NCBI GenBank assembly: GCA_002077045.2
Contig: KZ111169.1
Span: forward strand, 321,286-385,285
DNA from: Rachicladosporium sp. CCFEE 5018
Taxonomy: Eukaryota; Ascomycota; Dothideomycetes; Cladosporiales; Cladosporiaceae
Direction: 5' to 3'
Length of the DNA stretch: 64,000 nt
Positions 1 through 12,050 of this stretch are shown here, in pieces. The notes beneath the pieces were generated by a model that saw nothing but the letters and a program-made list of their open reading frames with translations, ran no database searches and was not told where the DNA came from. The position numbers and the translations under genes are program-made. The number at the start of each line of letters is the position of its first letter. Position 1 is the first letter of the stretch.

Positions 1-1804
1 TCGAAGACAGCAACGTCCGACCAGAAGGCGACAAACTCCGCGAAGAAGCTTGTGCTGTTCTCGCCCTCCTGGTGCGCAGCGAAAGGGATCTCCAAGCCGG
101 TGCCGTAGAAGCAAAAGCAATCAAACACGTATGCATCTCACTCAAACGCAGCTTCGATCCAATCACTCTTTCGAAGCCAATGTGGAGCCCTCGCAAGGCA
201 TCGTCGGATGGTAATACCGACTCTGCCAGCTGCAGGCTGGGAAGGAGAGGATTGGCCAAGGAGGTCGTGCATGCCATGCGGTGGCGGAAGGGCGCACTAG
301 ACGCTGTCGCCGCTTTGACACACCAGAAAGACGACTTGCATAGGAAGGCTGTCGTTGATGCTGGGGTTGTTGGGTGTGTGGTTGAGGGCTTGCGTCCGTT
401 TGAGGAGAGGGTTTGGGAGGGAGGTGTCGGGAGGAAGGCGACATTGGGGAGTAATGATGGTAAGTCTTCACATCCCAGTCAGCGAATGGCATCTCCAGCT
501 GCTACAATCGAGATCGGCACCGACATTGGACTAATAGCATTACAGGCAATGCAGTACCTGTCGTCCTGGCAGCCTGCAACGCAGCAAGGTCCATGTCGCG
601 CAGCGTCGGCCTGCTGCGCACGAGTCTCCTAGACGCCAGCCTCGCCAAGCCTATCATAACGCTCATGAGACACGTGAACGCCAAAATCAAGCTCGCAGCA
701 ACAGACGTCTGCATTAACCTCCTCAACGAGTTCAGTCCTACGAAGCGGGATCTCATCGCCGAGGGTGTTGTACCACTCCTCTGCGGCCACGCGCGTAGCG
801 GCGACCTTGAGCTTCGAAGATCGAGTATCTGGGCACTCAAGCATCTGCTCAATACCTCGCCCCGCGATCTTCGGATCCAGGTCCTCGACGAGCTGACTCC
901 AGAGCTCCTCATGTCTGCCATGACTGGCCAGTCTTCCGATACTGCCTCATCGACCAACGGCAACGGCGGCGTGAACATCCGGCTTAGCTCCGCCAACGCT
1001 GCGGGCGAGCAAGTCGACCTCCTAAACCCCTCATCCATGGACATTGATCCGAATCCTTCCCACGACCTTGACGACGATGATGATGACGAAGAGGATGACG
1101 ACGAAGACGAAGACGGCGAGATTCTTCTGGACGAGCCGTCGCAAACCCACTACCAGACTTCCCAATTGCGCTCGACCCTCACCGATCATCCGACGCCTAA
1201 ACTGGCCTCTTCTGCGATTTTGCTGCGCTACCGCCAGCTAGAAGAGGATGAGCAGCTTATGGCGCTGCGGCTGGATACGGAGATCCAGGAGCACGCGCTT
1301 GATCTGCTGCGGAATTTCATCTACGCTGACGCCGAGGACTGCGTGGCGCTGACTTCGCACGTCTACACTGCTATCGGCTCGTCGAGGCTACTAGATCTCC
1401 TCGCCAACAAGCTGTCACCCCTCTCCGCCTCGTCTGCGCTGCAACGGACACCGACGCTGTATGCTAGTACGCCCATCCTCCACTCCACACTACGACTAAT
1501 ATCCCATCTCTGTGCTTCCTCGCCCTCTCACAAAGCTACGCTCCTGGCTCATACTACTACACTGCACGCCCTACTTCCACATTTTACCCATCCTACGCCG
1601 AGTATCCGATTAGCGTGTCTAGACATTATCGTCAATCTGACGTGGGTAGAAGACGAACGCGACCGCTCCCCAGGTGCGCGGGACCGCATCCGCCTGCTCC
1701 GCGAAGCCGGCTTAGAGGAAAAAGTGCGGGCTTTAACAGGCGATTCGGACGCAGGAGTGCGCGAGCGAGCTAAAGTCGCCGTGCGGCAGGTAGAAGGTGG
1801 GTAG
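1..1804 (+). CDS. GID5: Armadillo-repeat protein, GID/CTLH E3 ligase subunit (Gid5/Vid28, ARMC8-like), 5' partial
   Basis: The gene enters from the left edge. Frame 3 is open from base 3 with an ARM-like helix pair (LREEACAVLALLVRSE). A consensus intron lies at 460-545 (GTAAGT..TACAG), giving exons <3-459 and 546-1804, about 571 residues visible. Helical repeats flank a strongly acidic Asp/Glu tract (about 1069-1122), and further ARM-like helices follow (for example IQEHALDLLRNFIYADAED). Repeats split by an acidic insert, with this C-terminal part, resemble fungal Vid28/Gid5 and human ARMC8. That subunit is a scaffold in the GID ubiquitin ligase that degrades gluconeogenic enzymes when glucose returns. 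Family assignment is by eye; another ARM-repeat protein is possible. The downstream gene is convergent. Confidence 0.7.
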
Positions 1805-2346
1805 GTCTCTCCGGAGCTTGGAAGGTGGGTGTGGTAGTGTAGGTGTAGCTGCGATAGTGGATGTATCATTAGGGTCGCCGTGAGAGACAGACAGACTTAT
1901 CTTGGCCTTGTGCTTGAAGCTTTGGACTCTCGCAGATATGGTGCTATCGTGGATCATTGCCGCGGACAAGGGTATGGGAGCATCAACGGTATCTCAGACT
2001 TTTGGAGAAGCCCAAGTGACCCGTGCAAATATTGCAACGATGGAAGTGGTTTGGTATGGATGTGCAGCATTCAGCGAAGCAAGCGACTTGGGCTATGTAT
2101 GATTTGTGCAGATTAGGGAGGTACATATGGTCATTCGTGCAGATCATTACACCCCAAGCTACAACTCTTGATTCCTCCTAGTGACAGTCTGTTGCGCGTG
2201 AAATAGTAATCCTGGATATCGTCAAAGGAAACAAGGCCATATAAAACATTCCCTCAGCAGACGCAAGTCCAAGCGCGTTGAATGTCGATCAAAACACCAG
2301 CGCTAAGGTAAGATATGAACCAGAGTCGTGATGAGTGATCCGAGAC
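1805..2346. other. Intergenic, convergent 3' ends
   Basis: About 540 bases lie between the stop of the GID5-like gene (+) and the stop of the minus-strand gene at 2347. Only short overlapping frames with no family resemblance are present. It presumably holds two facing 3' UTRs; I see no RNA gene or repeat. Confidence 0.5.
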
Positions 2347-2994
2347 TCATTTCCTCGCCTCAAACAACGTCTTCGCAACTGCTTCAAAGGCCCGCTTATC
2401 GAGTCGCTCGGCGCGAATTACATTCGCGTAAGCATCCAGAATCCGCATTTCATCGACCGCGTCAGTCTCGCCGAAGATAACCAGAACGGCAGGTCCGTGA
2501 GCTAGACTCGCGATTTCCCGAGCAACTGCTAGCTGTCGGGCCAGATTTACCGTATCATCTGGAGCGCAGATCGTGACGATCACTGCGTCGGCTTCTTGGA
2601 GAAAGCCACGGTGGACTGTGCTCAGGCCTTGGTTGGGCAGGTATGGCACGTGCCGAAGCTTGGAGTGGTGGATGGCGAGCTCGCGGCCGAGTGACTCGAA
2701 GGGATCGGCTCTCGCTTTTGGAGTAGCGGGCTCGGACGTCGTGAGGTAGCTTGAGGCTGGCAGGACTGGCGTGAGGAGGAGCAGGAGGGAGGACCGAGGT
2801 AAGGTTCGGAGCGCGTCGAGGGCAGGGGCGGAGGAGCGCATGACTTCGACTCCGGGCGAGGGAGCGGACTGAATCGACCTTCGCGTAGTCGACAAGGTAG
2901 ATCGAGACGCTTCTGTGGTAGTCTGGGCTTCGGCAACGCGGACGTGCTCGGCAAGAGAAGCAGACCAAGCAGCTATATAAGCGGGATCTCTCAT
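2347..2994 (-). CDS. Unrecognised protein, about 215 aa
   Basis: I do not recognise this family. The minus-strand frame is open for about 216 codons from the first in-frame ATG at 2994 (start MRDPAYIAAW). The N-terminal third is Ser/Thr/Ala-rich with a leucine cluster (SSLLLLLTPVLP). The C-terminal half looks like an alpha/beta fold, with strands ADAVIVTICAPDD and PAVLVIFGET followed by helices, so it may be a small globular enzyme-like domain. The frame stays open upstream to a stop near 3055, and a possible acceptor (GCAG) there leaves room for an upstream exon, so the true N-terminus is uncertain. It lies tail to tail with the GID5-like gene. Codon use looks like that of its neighbours. 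Confidence 0.45.
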   Translation of the reverse strand: MRDPAYIAAWSASLAEHVRVAEAQTTTEASRSTLSTTRRSIQSAPSPGVEVMRSSAPALDALRTLPRSSLLLLLTPVLPASSYLTTSEPATPKARADPFESLGRELAIHHSKLRHVPYLPNQGLSTVHRGFLQEADAVIVTICAPDDTVNLARQLAVAREIASLAHGPAVLVIFGETDAVDEMRILDAYANVIRAERLDKRAFEAVAKTLFEARK

Positions 2995-4482
2995 TTTTCG
3001 ATCCAAGGCGGTGCTGGCGAGCTTGAAGACCGGACGTGGACGTCCCGTAAGTCTGCTTTAGACTTCTTCGCTGCTTCGACGAGATAGACGAACGGTAAAG
3101 CCTGCACTGCGTTCATGGGATGCAGTCGCAGCCGTGTGCCGTGGGTAGACGGAGGTGTGTTGTGCGACGTGAGGGGCGGTGGGTGGCTGCTTTGGGTTGA
3201 TGTAGGATGCCTGTTGATGGCTTGCAGCGAGTAGTGATAGATATGCTGAACGCTGAGAGGGTGATAGGCAAAGCGAGGATACGAGAAGGCCGCCCAAGGA
3301 CGCACGAATAGGCTCAGTGCATTGACGCCGAGCGGGCGAAGACAGTAAGCTTGCAACAGCGGGATGGAAGCGTAGCAGTGAAGAACGGAGGGGAATAGAT
3401 GGTAGGAGCTGATAGATGATGTCTCGCTTGACACGTCAAATTCGAGAGAAATGGTTGGTTGTACAGCAGCCTTTTCGTGTCGCACAATTGTGATTGACGG
3501 ACGAGTAGGACAGAAAGAACAACAGCTGCGGACAGCAGTAGCACTTACAATATAGTCGCAGCTTCGATTGTGTTACACAGCGTGAGACGCATGCAGTCAG
3601 TCGACCGATCGTGAAGGTCGATTATGCGATGCAATCCTGGTTGGAGGACGCGGATGTTGCCTGCGGGTACGCGTGCAAGTGCTGCGAACGAGCGCTGATG
3701 CTGCAGGGCTGGAGGCTTCTGACTGGTCCGGCAGTTTGATGCAGTCTGGCGAGCGACGGGGAGACTAGTCGGTCTAGCTTGGAGCTATGGAAGAAGTCCG
3801 CGAAGGGCAGCTTCACGAGTCGCGAGAGGCAATAGTGCGTGTCGTGCGACTGTGACGGTGCGGGCGAAGAGGAGTAAGCTGAGCTTCTGCCGGCCAGTAG
3901 CATGTACGTGTGCAGTGCGCGAGCCGTCAGCGCGGTCTGGGAGCAGGCCGCGGGATATGCTGTGTAACAGAACTAGACCATTGTCATGAGCTCCTCGAGC
4001 GTGGGAGTGTGACACAGCTTGCAGAACAAGGCGTGGCCCGGTCCACAGGTGCCCGAGCTGGAGCTGAGTCGAATGGCCACTCGCCATGACAGGATGTCGA
4101 CATGTTGAGTGTGACGATGAGATTGAGAGGCATGAATCTGGATGCAGAGTTTCCCTAGCTTCATGTTCCTTGGGAATCTGCCAAGACTCTTTTGATGCCT
4201 CAGGTGTCAAGAATCCTGTTGCGCCGCATGGGTCATTGGATTTGATCCTCCGACGCTCACAGCGATGATGGATCCCAGACATTAGCTGACCAAGCGATTT
4301 AATCCTCCGATCGTCAGGTGGCTTGGACTGATCGTAGAAGCGACTGATGCGAACTGCCGCTCATGATGCAGCGTGCCATCTCGATGTTGCGACACCATCT
4401 ATGTACGACGTCCCGTACACATTGTGCTCAGTGATACTCAGATCCGAGCTCTGCAAATGCTTCCCGTTATGATTAAGCGTGA
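2995..4482. other. Long intergenic region between divergent genes
   Basis: About 1.5 kb separates the minus-strand unknown gene from the plus-strand Crt10 gene. Several 60-165 codon frames occur on both strands, but they overlap each other, have biased low-complexity composition and match no family I know. The region probably carries both promoters, the 5' UTRs and one or more 5' exons of Crt10. Confidence 0.4.
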
Positions 4483-6510
4483 TATCGAAGCTGTGCCACT
4501 GGGCTCATTCAAAGTGGGCTCAAAAGCGGACAACGAGGATCCGGCGATCGCACCCTGGCGCAGCAACTTGGTGAGATTGCGGCTTTGTTCCAACATGCAC
4601 TCCACGCGACTGATAGATCGGTGCAGACTGCTCTTTCACAAGAGCACAATTTATACTTTGTCGCATTCGCCGAGGACATCTGGGTGTACGAATCTACCCG
4701 CGATGTGGAGAACAATGGCCATGAACCGGTGCAGATCGTGCGTACTTTGCAGTCGGCAGATGGACTCCAAGGACACCTAAGCAGACATCGTCCGCATGCA
4801 ATCAACAACATCCTCATCGCGAAGCTGGGCACCGAGGAGGTCCTAGCATGCGTACGTGATGATGGAGACTGTGAGGTGTTCATGCTGCGGCATATTCTAA
4901 GTGCAATCGAAAACTATCGTCGAAACGCGTCAGCGGGCATGCTGAAACTAGCCTTCGACCGTCCAATCTACCGCGTCAACGTAGGTTCCAGCGCATGGGG
5001 ACTCTCAATACACTCTGAGGCTCGGATGCTAGCGGTCAGCTCCAACCTCCACGAGATCACTGTGATCAAGTTCGCGCTCGTCGATCAATCGGAAGACAAT
5101 GGGAAGCCGTCCAAAGTGCGTTACAATACTGTCATCTCTTGTAGGTCCTGCACATGCTCGTGGTCGTACTGATCACTCGCGCAGCAGCATAAGCCAGCAC
5201 ATGAGAGACATAGAGATAGATTTGAAACAACTGTACAGGTTTACCACCTGTCGTCGAACATCCCACATATCGCTTTCTGCAACACTGGAGACGATCGGCA
5301 TGGCCGGTGGCTTGCGTCAACCGACATCAGCGGCGACTGTAGATTCCTAGACCTCCAAGTACGTGTGATTGTACAATCTGTCCGATTTGGTCGATCTTTT
5401 GCCGAATCTGGCTATGGTTCATACGATCGTATCAACGCTGGATGGGGCATCATGTTCCTGGATCGGAGATCCTTCTTCTTGGAATCATCAAAGCGGCGTG
5501 CATTAGGACAAGACTATGCGGAGGAGCTGCCGGATGCTAAAACTGACCCGGCAATCTGGGACTTGAGCAGAACAACTCGACATCTGGGGAATACGTCCGA
5601 TCGATTTGTCCGCGCTACACCCACCCCGCTGATGTTTGTACCAGACGTCGACCCTCCTGGCTCCGATCGACTGCTTGGAATTGATAGGATCCCCGAAGCC
5701 ATCGAACCCGATGTTCTGATCGACATGGCAGACGACGACACGGATTCGGACACCAACGTTTCAATGGTGGACGCTGACATCGTCAGCACCGACGGCGATA
5801 CTGATGTCGCCGGCAGCAACCTCGCACCCATTCTGAGTGACGCCAACGATGACATGTACGACGACATCGAGGACGAGCAAACGGAAGATACCATCAACCC
5901 AGCAATGCTCTACGGCGGCGACCGCATCTGTGGAAACAAGCCCCGTTTCCAGCAAGCGACCGGAATCTGCGACGATTTGCCATGTCCAATTTTGCATGCT
6001 TCGCTCCGGAACATCTATCTCTTGCAGCCGTCTCGGTTCCACGAGATAGGGCGTCATGGTATCTTTGCTCCGCCAGTGGTGGGCTTCGCTAGACCATTGA
6101 GGCAGTACATACAGGAGCAACATCGGGATCTGAACATGTTTGACAGGATGAACATGCACGCCTACATACCTTCGCTCGGCGTGGTGATCGTGGCGTCGCA
6201 GAAGGGACGAGCGATTGTGCTTGCTCTCACGAAGGTCAAAGTCGGCACACAAACGGTCTATGCCATGCGAGCAGAGTGTATTCTGCCGTTCGCAAGCCAA
6301 GAACGGACTCAGAATGGCTCCAAGACTGCTCTGCGGCCCTTTCAGCCACTGCACGGCATCGCTGTGGGACCCATGCCTGGATGTGAAGGGCTGAGAGACG
6401 AGGACAAGAGATGGCGACTATTCATGATGTATCAGGACTACACGGTGCTGAGATATGAAATCCGTCGGAAGGGCGGGCAGGATGCCGGAGTCGCGAATGT
6501 GGTTATATGA
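4483..6510 (+). CDS. CRT10: Crt10-family protein (ribonucleotide reductase regulator), 5' end unresolved
   Basis: Two exons are clear: 4483-5115 and 5239-6510, joined through a phase-0 intron (donor GTGCGT at 5116, acceptor TACAG ending at 5238). The product reads as the CRT10 domain: a beta-propeller-like start (LYFVAFAEDIWVYE), SSAWGLSIHSEARMLAVSSN, then NIPHIAFCNTGDD and GRWLASTDISGDC across the splice. An acidic low-complexity insert (about 5715-5890) is followed by MNMHAYIPSLGVVIVASQKG. In yeast, Crt10 represses the RNR2 and RNR3 genes and so affects dNTP supply. No in-frame ATG exists between the stop at 4480 and the conserved part, so a 5' exon is missing from this model. About 630 residues are visible, shorter than yeast Crt10 (957 residues). 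Confidence 0.75.
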
Positions 6511-6707
6511 AGCCGAGAGCATGTAACCGGATTCGAATAACATCAGCTCAAACGTGCATATTTCCACACGACTGTCCAGCGCAGAGAAACAGCGAAGAGT
6601 GGGGAACCTCGGCTCGTCACTTGGAAGCAACGTGGTGTCGACAGAGAATCCGCTATAACTCATTCGTTACAAAATCAAGCAACCCAATCCATCCAGCATC
6701 AAGAGTC

Positions 6708-7739
6708 ATGGATCCCGAATTTATCCGCCCTACCCGCTCGCTCGAGGGCCGTGTCGCAGTCGTCTCAGGTAATCCACATCTCACGTGACTAAATACACCT
6801 GAACGTCACTTACATTCTCCCTCCCAGGCGCCGGCGCAGCAGGCACTGGCCTAGGTAACGGCCGTGCCTGCGCCATCCTCCTAGCCGAAGCCGGCGCCCG
6901 CGTAATCTGCGCCGACATCTCTCTCCCCTCCGCCACCGTGACCGCCGACATGATAACGACCGAATTCGGCCCCTCGCGAGCGCTGGCAGTTCAATGCGAC
7001 GCGACATCCGAGTCCTCCGCCGCCGCGCTCGCGACCAAGACGCTCGAGGCGTTCGGCAGGATTGACATTCTGGTCAATGTCGTGGGGATCGCTGGGGCTG
7101 TGGGGACGGCGGAGACGGTGAGTATGGCTGAGTGGGCTAAGGGGATGGAGGTCAATGTGGGCAGTATGGTCGTTATGAGCAAGGCTTGTGTGCCAATTAT
7201 GGCGCGAAATGAGGGGCAGTGGAGGGGAAGTATCGTTAATCTCTCGAGTGTGGCGGGATTGAGGGGTGGGACGCCAAGTTTGCTTTATCCTACCAGTAAG
7301 GGCGCTATCGTTGTAAGTCTTCTTCCGTCTGTCTCGACGGGCGCGCTTCTTTGGGTGCCATTGAGGAAGGCTCAATCTCGTACCGGAGCTCAGCCTCAAC
7401 ATGCTGCAGGACTGATAAGACTCACAGAACCTCACCCGCGCAATGGCCGCCCACCACGCCGGCCAAGGCATTCGAGTCAACTGCGTCTGTCCCGGCATGG
7501 TCTACACGCCCATGATGAGCTCGCCCACCAGCGGCCCGCCAATGACGCCCGAAGCCCGCGAGATCCGCAAGAACCGCAGTCTGCTCAAGACGGAAGGCAA
7601 TGGCTGGGATGTTGCTGCTGCTGTGAGGTTCCTGGCGGGCGATGAGGCGAGATGGATGACGGGTGTCATTCTGCCGGTGGATGCTGGGGCTACGTGTGCT
7701 ACTAGTACTGATGTGCCGGGCGTAGGGTCGGGAACGTAG
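6708..7739 (+). CDS. Short-chain dehydrogenase/reductase (SDR)
   Basis: Three exons, 6708-6768, 6828-7312 and 7428-7739, give 285 residues; both introns (59 and 115 bp) have GT..AG ends. The N-terminal cofactor loop reads SGAGAAGTGLGNG, a classical SDR TGxxxGxG variant, followed by an ICADIS strand that would set cofactor choice. The NxxG position reads NVVGIAG. The catalytic Ser lies in NLSSVAG and the YxxxK pair in LLYPTSKGAIV, completed across the second splice. VNCVCPGMV and a closing TGVILPVDAG are typical of the family. These are soluble NAD(P)H-dependent oxidoreductases; the substrate cannot be read from sequence. The upstream gap to Crt10 is under 200 bp. Confidence 0.9.
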
Positions 7740-7935
7740 CTGGGATAGTCAGTGTAGACGGCAGCTTCCAAAGTGTGATGGCAGCAGCTCTTCGATACTG
7801 CAGCGAGGAAGTTGCTCTTCTCGACGAACGGACTGTGGAACGCAGCTCGAAAATAAGTCCGTGTTGCCACAAGTTTTATACAGTACCCTCTGTAACGTAC
7901 ACAAACCACCGGACGCCTACCATGTCGATCACATA

Positions 7936-8790
7936 TCAACAACACCCTCCCTTCTTCGCAGTCGGCTCTTTCGCCAACGTCACCGTCCTCGTACTCCCTC
8001 CTCCCGCCCCAGGACCCTTCACACCACTCCGCCGATCATTCAAATTGTACTTCCCGGCCTCGATCCCCTGATGAATTCTCTCCGCGACTTCCAAGAAAGC
8101 CCTCTCGACGTTCTCCCCGCTCTTCGCCGAAGTCTCGACGTACTGCATCACCCTGTTGGCTCTACACCACTCTTCCGCTTCCTCCCTCATGACCTGCCGT
8201 TGACTCGGCTTCGCTGTGGCGGAGGCCGGAGGTGACGCGAGATCGGATTTGTTCCCCACGAGGATGACCACGATATCCTCCTCGGCTATCTGCCGCAAAT
8301 CGTGCAGCCAAGACGTAACGCTGTTGAACGTATTCCGCCGCGTGATGTCAAACACCAGTAGCGCCCCAGATGCGCCTCTGAAGTAACTCCGCGTAATACT
8401 CTTGTACGTCTCCTGTCCCGCCGTATCCCACAAACTCAGCTTCATGTACTTCTGCTCCTCCTTCCCTCCCTTACCCTTCTTGACTCCATCGTTCACCCCT
8501 CTCGTGACGCGGGCAGAAGGGTCATTGATCCCGTGTTCGAGCCTTGCTGGCGGGCCGACGGGGACTATGCGCGAGCCAAACTCGACGCCTATGGTCACGT
8601 CGTGGTGGGAGACGAAGCGGCCTTCGCAGAGGCGGATTGTTAGCTGGGGGCGCTGTGATCAGTGGGTGGGGTTGATGGGAGGGGAGGGACGAGGGAGAGG
8701 TACGCTGGATTTTCCGGAGCCGGAGTCGCCTATTGTTACAAGTTTGGATATGAAGCTGTAGGGTGATGGGGCTGGAGGATTGGAGGCCAT
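7936..8790 (-). CDS. Rab-family small GTPase (Rab2/Rab4/Rab14 group) with inserts
   Basis: Two exons, 8704-8790 and 7936-8643 (60 bp intron), give 264 residues. GTPase motifs are complete: P-loop GDSGSGKS (residues 21-28), effector segment TIGVEFGSR (about 46-54), WDTAGQE (101-107), NKSD (160-163) and ETSAK (199-203). The C-terminus GGCC is a double-cysteine geranylgeranylation signal, so the protein should act on membranes in vesicle traffic. The TIGVEFG(S/A)R effector sequence places it in the Rab2/4/14 branch; I cannot separate these members. Two insertions are odd: about 30 extra residues (Gly/Lys-rich) between the effector segment and WDTAGQE, and a Pro/Ser/Ala-rich stretch after NKSD. 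The frame stays open through both, so they are probably real loops. Confidence 0.9.
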
Positions 8791-9306
8791 GGTTGGTGGG
8801 CTAGAGGGCTCGGATGAGCGCCAGGAAGTGCGCTTTGAGGTCGCGGAGGGTCGACTATGAATGAGGATGTTGGTCAGGCCATTGCGACGGAGGGCGATAT
8901 CTGCCAAAGTGCGCGCGTGCTTGTGTTGGCTGTCTTGCAATGCTGTTCCTGAGCTGTGGTTGTGGCACCTGCTACTTGCAGTTCATGGGCCGCAGTATGA
9001 GGTCACCGTGCACAGTAAGGAGAGCCCCGTAAGGAGAGGTAGGTGCAGAGAAGGGAGAGCTGAAACGAAGCACTTGGGAAGGAATGGTCACTTATGCCGT
9101 GGTGATGGTAGTGCAAGGCGTAGATTCATATTCATTCTATCCTACATGCCACCAACGGCCGTCGCTGCGCGCTAGAGATGAGACGACGCTCAATTCGTCG
9201 CCATCAGGACTGTGGCAACAACAACTTTTTGTCTCCATATTACGATACAGCAGCCTGACACCAGCGTGGACACCAGAGTTATGGATCTGCCGACACTCGA
9301 ACGGTC
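8791..9306. other. Intergenic, Rab promoter and permease 3' side
   Basis: About 515 bases lie between the Rab start and the permease stop; both genes are on the minus strand. I see no further coding potential, repeat or RNA gene. Confidence 0.4.
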
Positions 9307-10982
9307 TCACCCAATAAACTCTGGTGACTGGCGACGAGAGCCAAAGCCTGTGTGCTCCGTCTCCAACCGACCAGACCAAAGATCAATCGTATGAGCCCTC
9401 GCGAACTTCGTCTTGTGCACAGTCTTCCAAGCAATAATCGGCACAATGAAGATCACAATCCCGATGTACGACGCGATGAAATCAGACGTCGACCAGTTGC
9501 CCGCCAGAAACACCTTGAAGCCAGCTACCAAAGTGATGATGGTCGCGCCTACGAACCCAACCCATGCGGTGTAGGGCTGGAAGGCGGATTTCCAGGGAAT
9601 GTCGTTTCGACTGACGTTCTGCACTTCCATCGCGCGGTGGAAGCGGATGTAGCAGGCGCATAGCGTCGCCCAGGCGATGAGACCGGCGACTGTACTGAGG
9701 TTGAGGAGCCATGTGAAGGCTTGTGAGGCGCCGCCGCTGCCGAGACCTGGATGTTGTTAGTGGAGTCGACCGGCAGGACAAGTACGCATGAGGACTTACT
9801 TAGATACGCCAGCGGACCAAAGAGCCACGAGATGATGACTGCGTAGTACGGCACGCCTTTCTTGTTTGTCTTACCGAGCACCTTCGGCAGCTGACCGTCT
9901 GTCGTCATCGCCACAATGATTCGCGAGCCAACCCAGCAGTATGAGTTGCCTGCTGACCACGCAGAGATTAGGATACAGGCATTGACTAGCGATGGCAGAC
10001 CGCTGATACCAGCATTCGCTATGGCGATGACCCAGGGTGACGACTTCGCATTGCCTGCTCCCGAGACCAGATCTGGATTCCGCGGATCTACGATCAACGA
10101 GATCAGCAGTGCACCCAGGATGTAGAAGAAGCCAATGCGGTAGGTCACGTTCTTCGCGGCTGTAGGGATCGCCTTGTGAGGATCGATGGACTCTGCCGCA
10201 CCGATGACCACTGTTTCGATGCCGATGAACGAGAAGGAAGCATTAACGAAGGCTGAGAGGAAGCCGAGGAATGCGCCGGTCGAGCCTGGGACACCGTTGT
10301 ACTCTGTCCATGCTCCTGGGTTGCGCCAGTACTGAAAGCCTGTGCTTTTGTGATCGGGTCCACCACCGGACGTGATGACAATCGAGACGATGACCAAGCC
10401 GAGGAAACAGGCGACTTTCACCATCCCCGCAGCGACTTCAGAGTGCCCGTAGAAACTTACGCTCATCAGGTTGATCGCAAGTATCGCCGCAAGCCCCACG
10501 GTGATGGTCACAGCGGGCGTGAGATCCGTCCAATACGACACAATCACCGCTGCGGCAGAACACTCAGAAGCAATCGCAATCGTGTAGCAGTAGCCGTACG
10601 AGATAGCGAGGGAAAAGCCCACAGCTGGGTCGATGAAACGCGTCGCCCAATGTGGGAATGTACCGGCTGTAGGGTAGAGCGTGGCGAGCTCAGCGATACT
10701 CTGCATTACGCACCAGAGGACGATGCCCACAACAATATAGGCTAGCAGCATGCCTGCTGGGCCTGCGCTGGCGTAGGCAGAACCTGTACCCACGAACAGG
10801 CCGGTACCGATGCCAGAGCAAAAGCCGATCCAGGTTAGCTGGTAGTTCTTGAGTCGCCTCTGCGTGTGGCCATGGCCGCCACTACTTGACAGAGGCTCTG
10901 CAGAGTACTCGGGTGAGGATTGCCACTCATGGTCGTCTTGTACGTCGTCGGATTTGGCATGGTGTTGTTTCGTGAACGCCAT
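9307..10982 (-). CDS. Amino-acid permease (APC superfamily, YAT type)
   Basis: Exons 9800-10982 and 9307-9746 (53 bp intron, donor GTAAGT) give 540 residues. A hydrophilic N-terminus leads into RRLKNYQLTWIGFCSGIGTG, the conserved first membrane helix of fungal amino-acid permeases. GTGSAYASAGPAGMLLAYI and MQSIAELATLYPTAGTFPHW follow, and the repeated hydrophobic segments are consistent with 12 membrane helices. The splice restores continuity in the last third (LAYLSLGSGGASQAF). Such proteins import amino acids by proton symport across the plasma membrane; the substrate is not predictable here. It is transcribed away from the LOG gene across a region of about 1 kb that includes TGACTCA, the Gcn4/CpcA core. 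Confidence 0.9.
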
Positions 10983-12050
10983 GGCTTGAGTATTAGCGAT
11001 CGGGGAGGGTACTGCGGTTGCTCGTCGTTCGTGTGGAGCCCTACGGGTCTCTTGTAGATCGCTCTCTACGGATCGGTCTTACAGTGTTCCCAGGATAGGA
11101 GGTCCTTCGTCCCTACGACATCTTTCACGTCCGTAAGGATATGCGAGCCATTCACACAGACTGTAGACGTGTTCGCCATCGAAGAATCGACTAATATATT
11201 GAGTCCATGAAACCATCTCTCATTGCGCTATATTGTGTGATCGCTAAATGATGGGTTTTCCTCGCTATGTGTCAGAAAGGGCCGATAGTCGCCACATGAA
11301 CGGGCATTGACGGGGAATTCTTGTCGAGAGATCAAGTCATCCTCTTCGTACTGCTTGGGTTATCTTTTCTCTATGCTGCCTCCGCATATATTCTACATTG
11401 GAATGCAGCCTCCAGACCTGCATAGCGTTGGAGGAAACGGGAAGCTCCTTCGAGAATGCTTAGCGTGGTGCGTGGAATGCCCGATACGCCTTGCGATTGC
11501 CAGGATGCTATTGCGATTGAGAACTCTGGTCCCGAACGAATGCCTTCAAATTCCTGCGAATACACGACCATTGCGACCGATGATAACACTGTTTGCCGTC
11601 GACGTGCGAAGAAAGCCAAGGTTCGCGATGTTTCGCGCCAACCTTTTTCTTGAGCCGTCTGGGTGCTTGCGGTGTGGCGCAGACGAGGGTCACATGTGCC
11701 TGACATCCGCCGAGCCTCGAAAGGCACTGTCATCCCGAGCATTACCACCACAATGACTCAACCGACGATACACGTGAGCATAGTGCATCATGTGCCTGGT
11801 ACCTGCGTCGACAGTGAAGGCGGAGTCAAGGGTCAGATCGAGTAGCAAAGTGAAATGGTATCTTTCTCGTCTCCCTCACAGTCCCCTTCCATTCTCTCGA
11901 ATCCAGTTCCTCGAACACCAATCATCGCCCCAGACTTGAGCACCTGGGCAGTACTGAGCAAGCAGATCCACCGCAACACAATACAGTACAGCACTCGAGA
12001 CCAACTCGACACTACACTCACAGCAGACCAGCATAACGCATCAAGTCACA
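10983..12050. promoter_or_regulatory. Divergent promoter region, permease / LOG
   Basis: This is the region between the permease (-) and LOG (+) starts. No convincing gene is present; open frames here are short and overlap on both strands. At 11754-11760 is TGACTCA, the core recognised by Gcn4/CpcA-type bZIP factors, and at 11771-11776 CACGTG, an E-box. Both recur upstream of LOG in copies A (12312) and B (29612). Activity is inferred from motif identity only. Confidence 0.35.

Noticed and set aside
3785..4282. 165-residue minus-strand frame in the long intergenic region
   Set aside because: No recognisable motif, overlaps several other frames, composition unlike the neighbouring genes.
6708..10982. 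Secondary-metabolite cluster made of SDR, permease and transporters
   Set aside because: No backbone synthase is present, and the neighbours (Rab, Crt10, GID5) are housekeeping genes.
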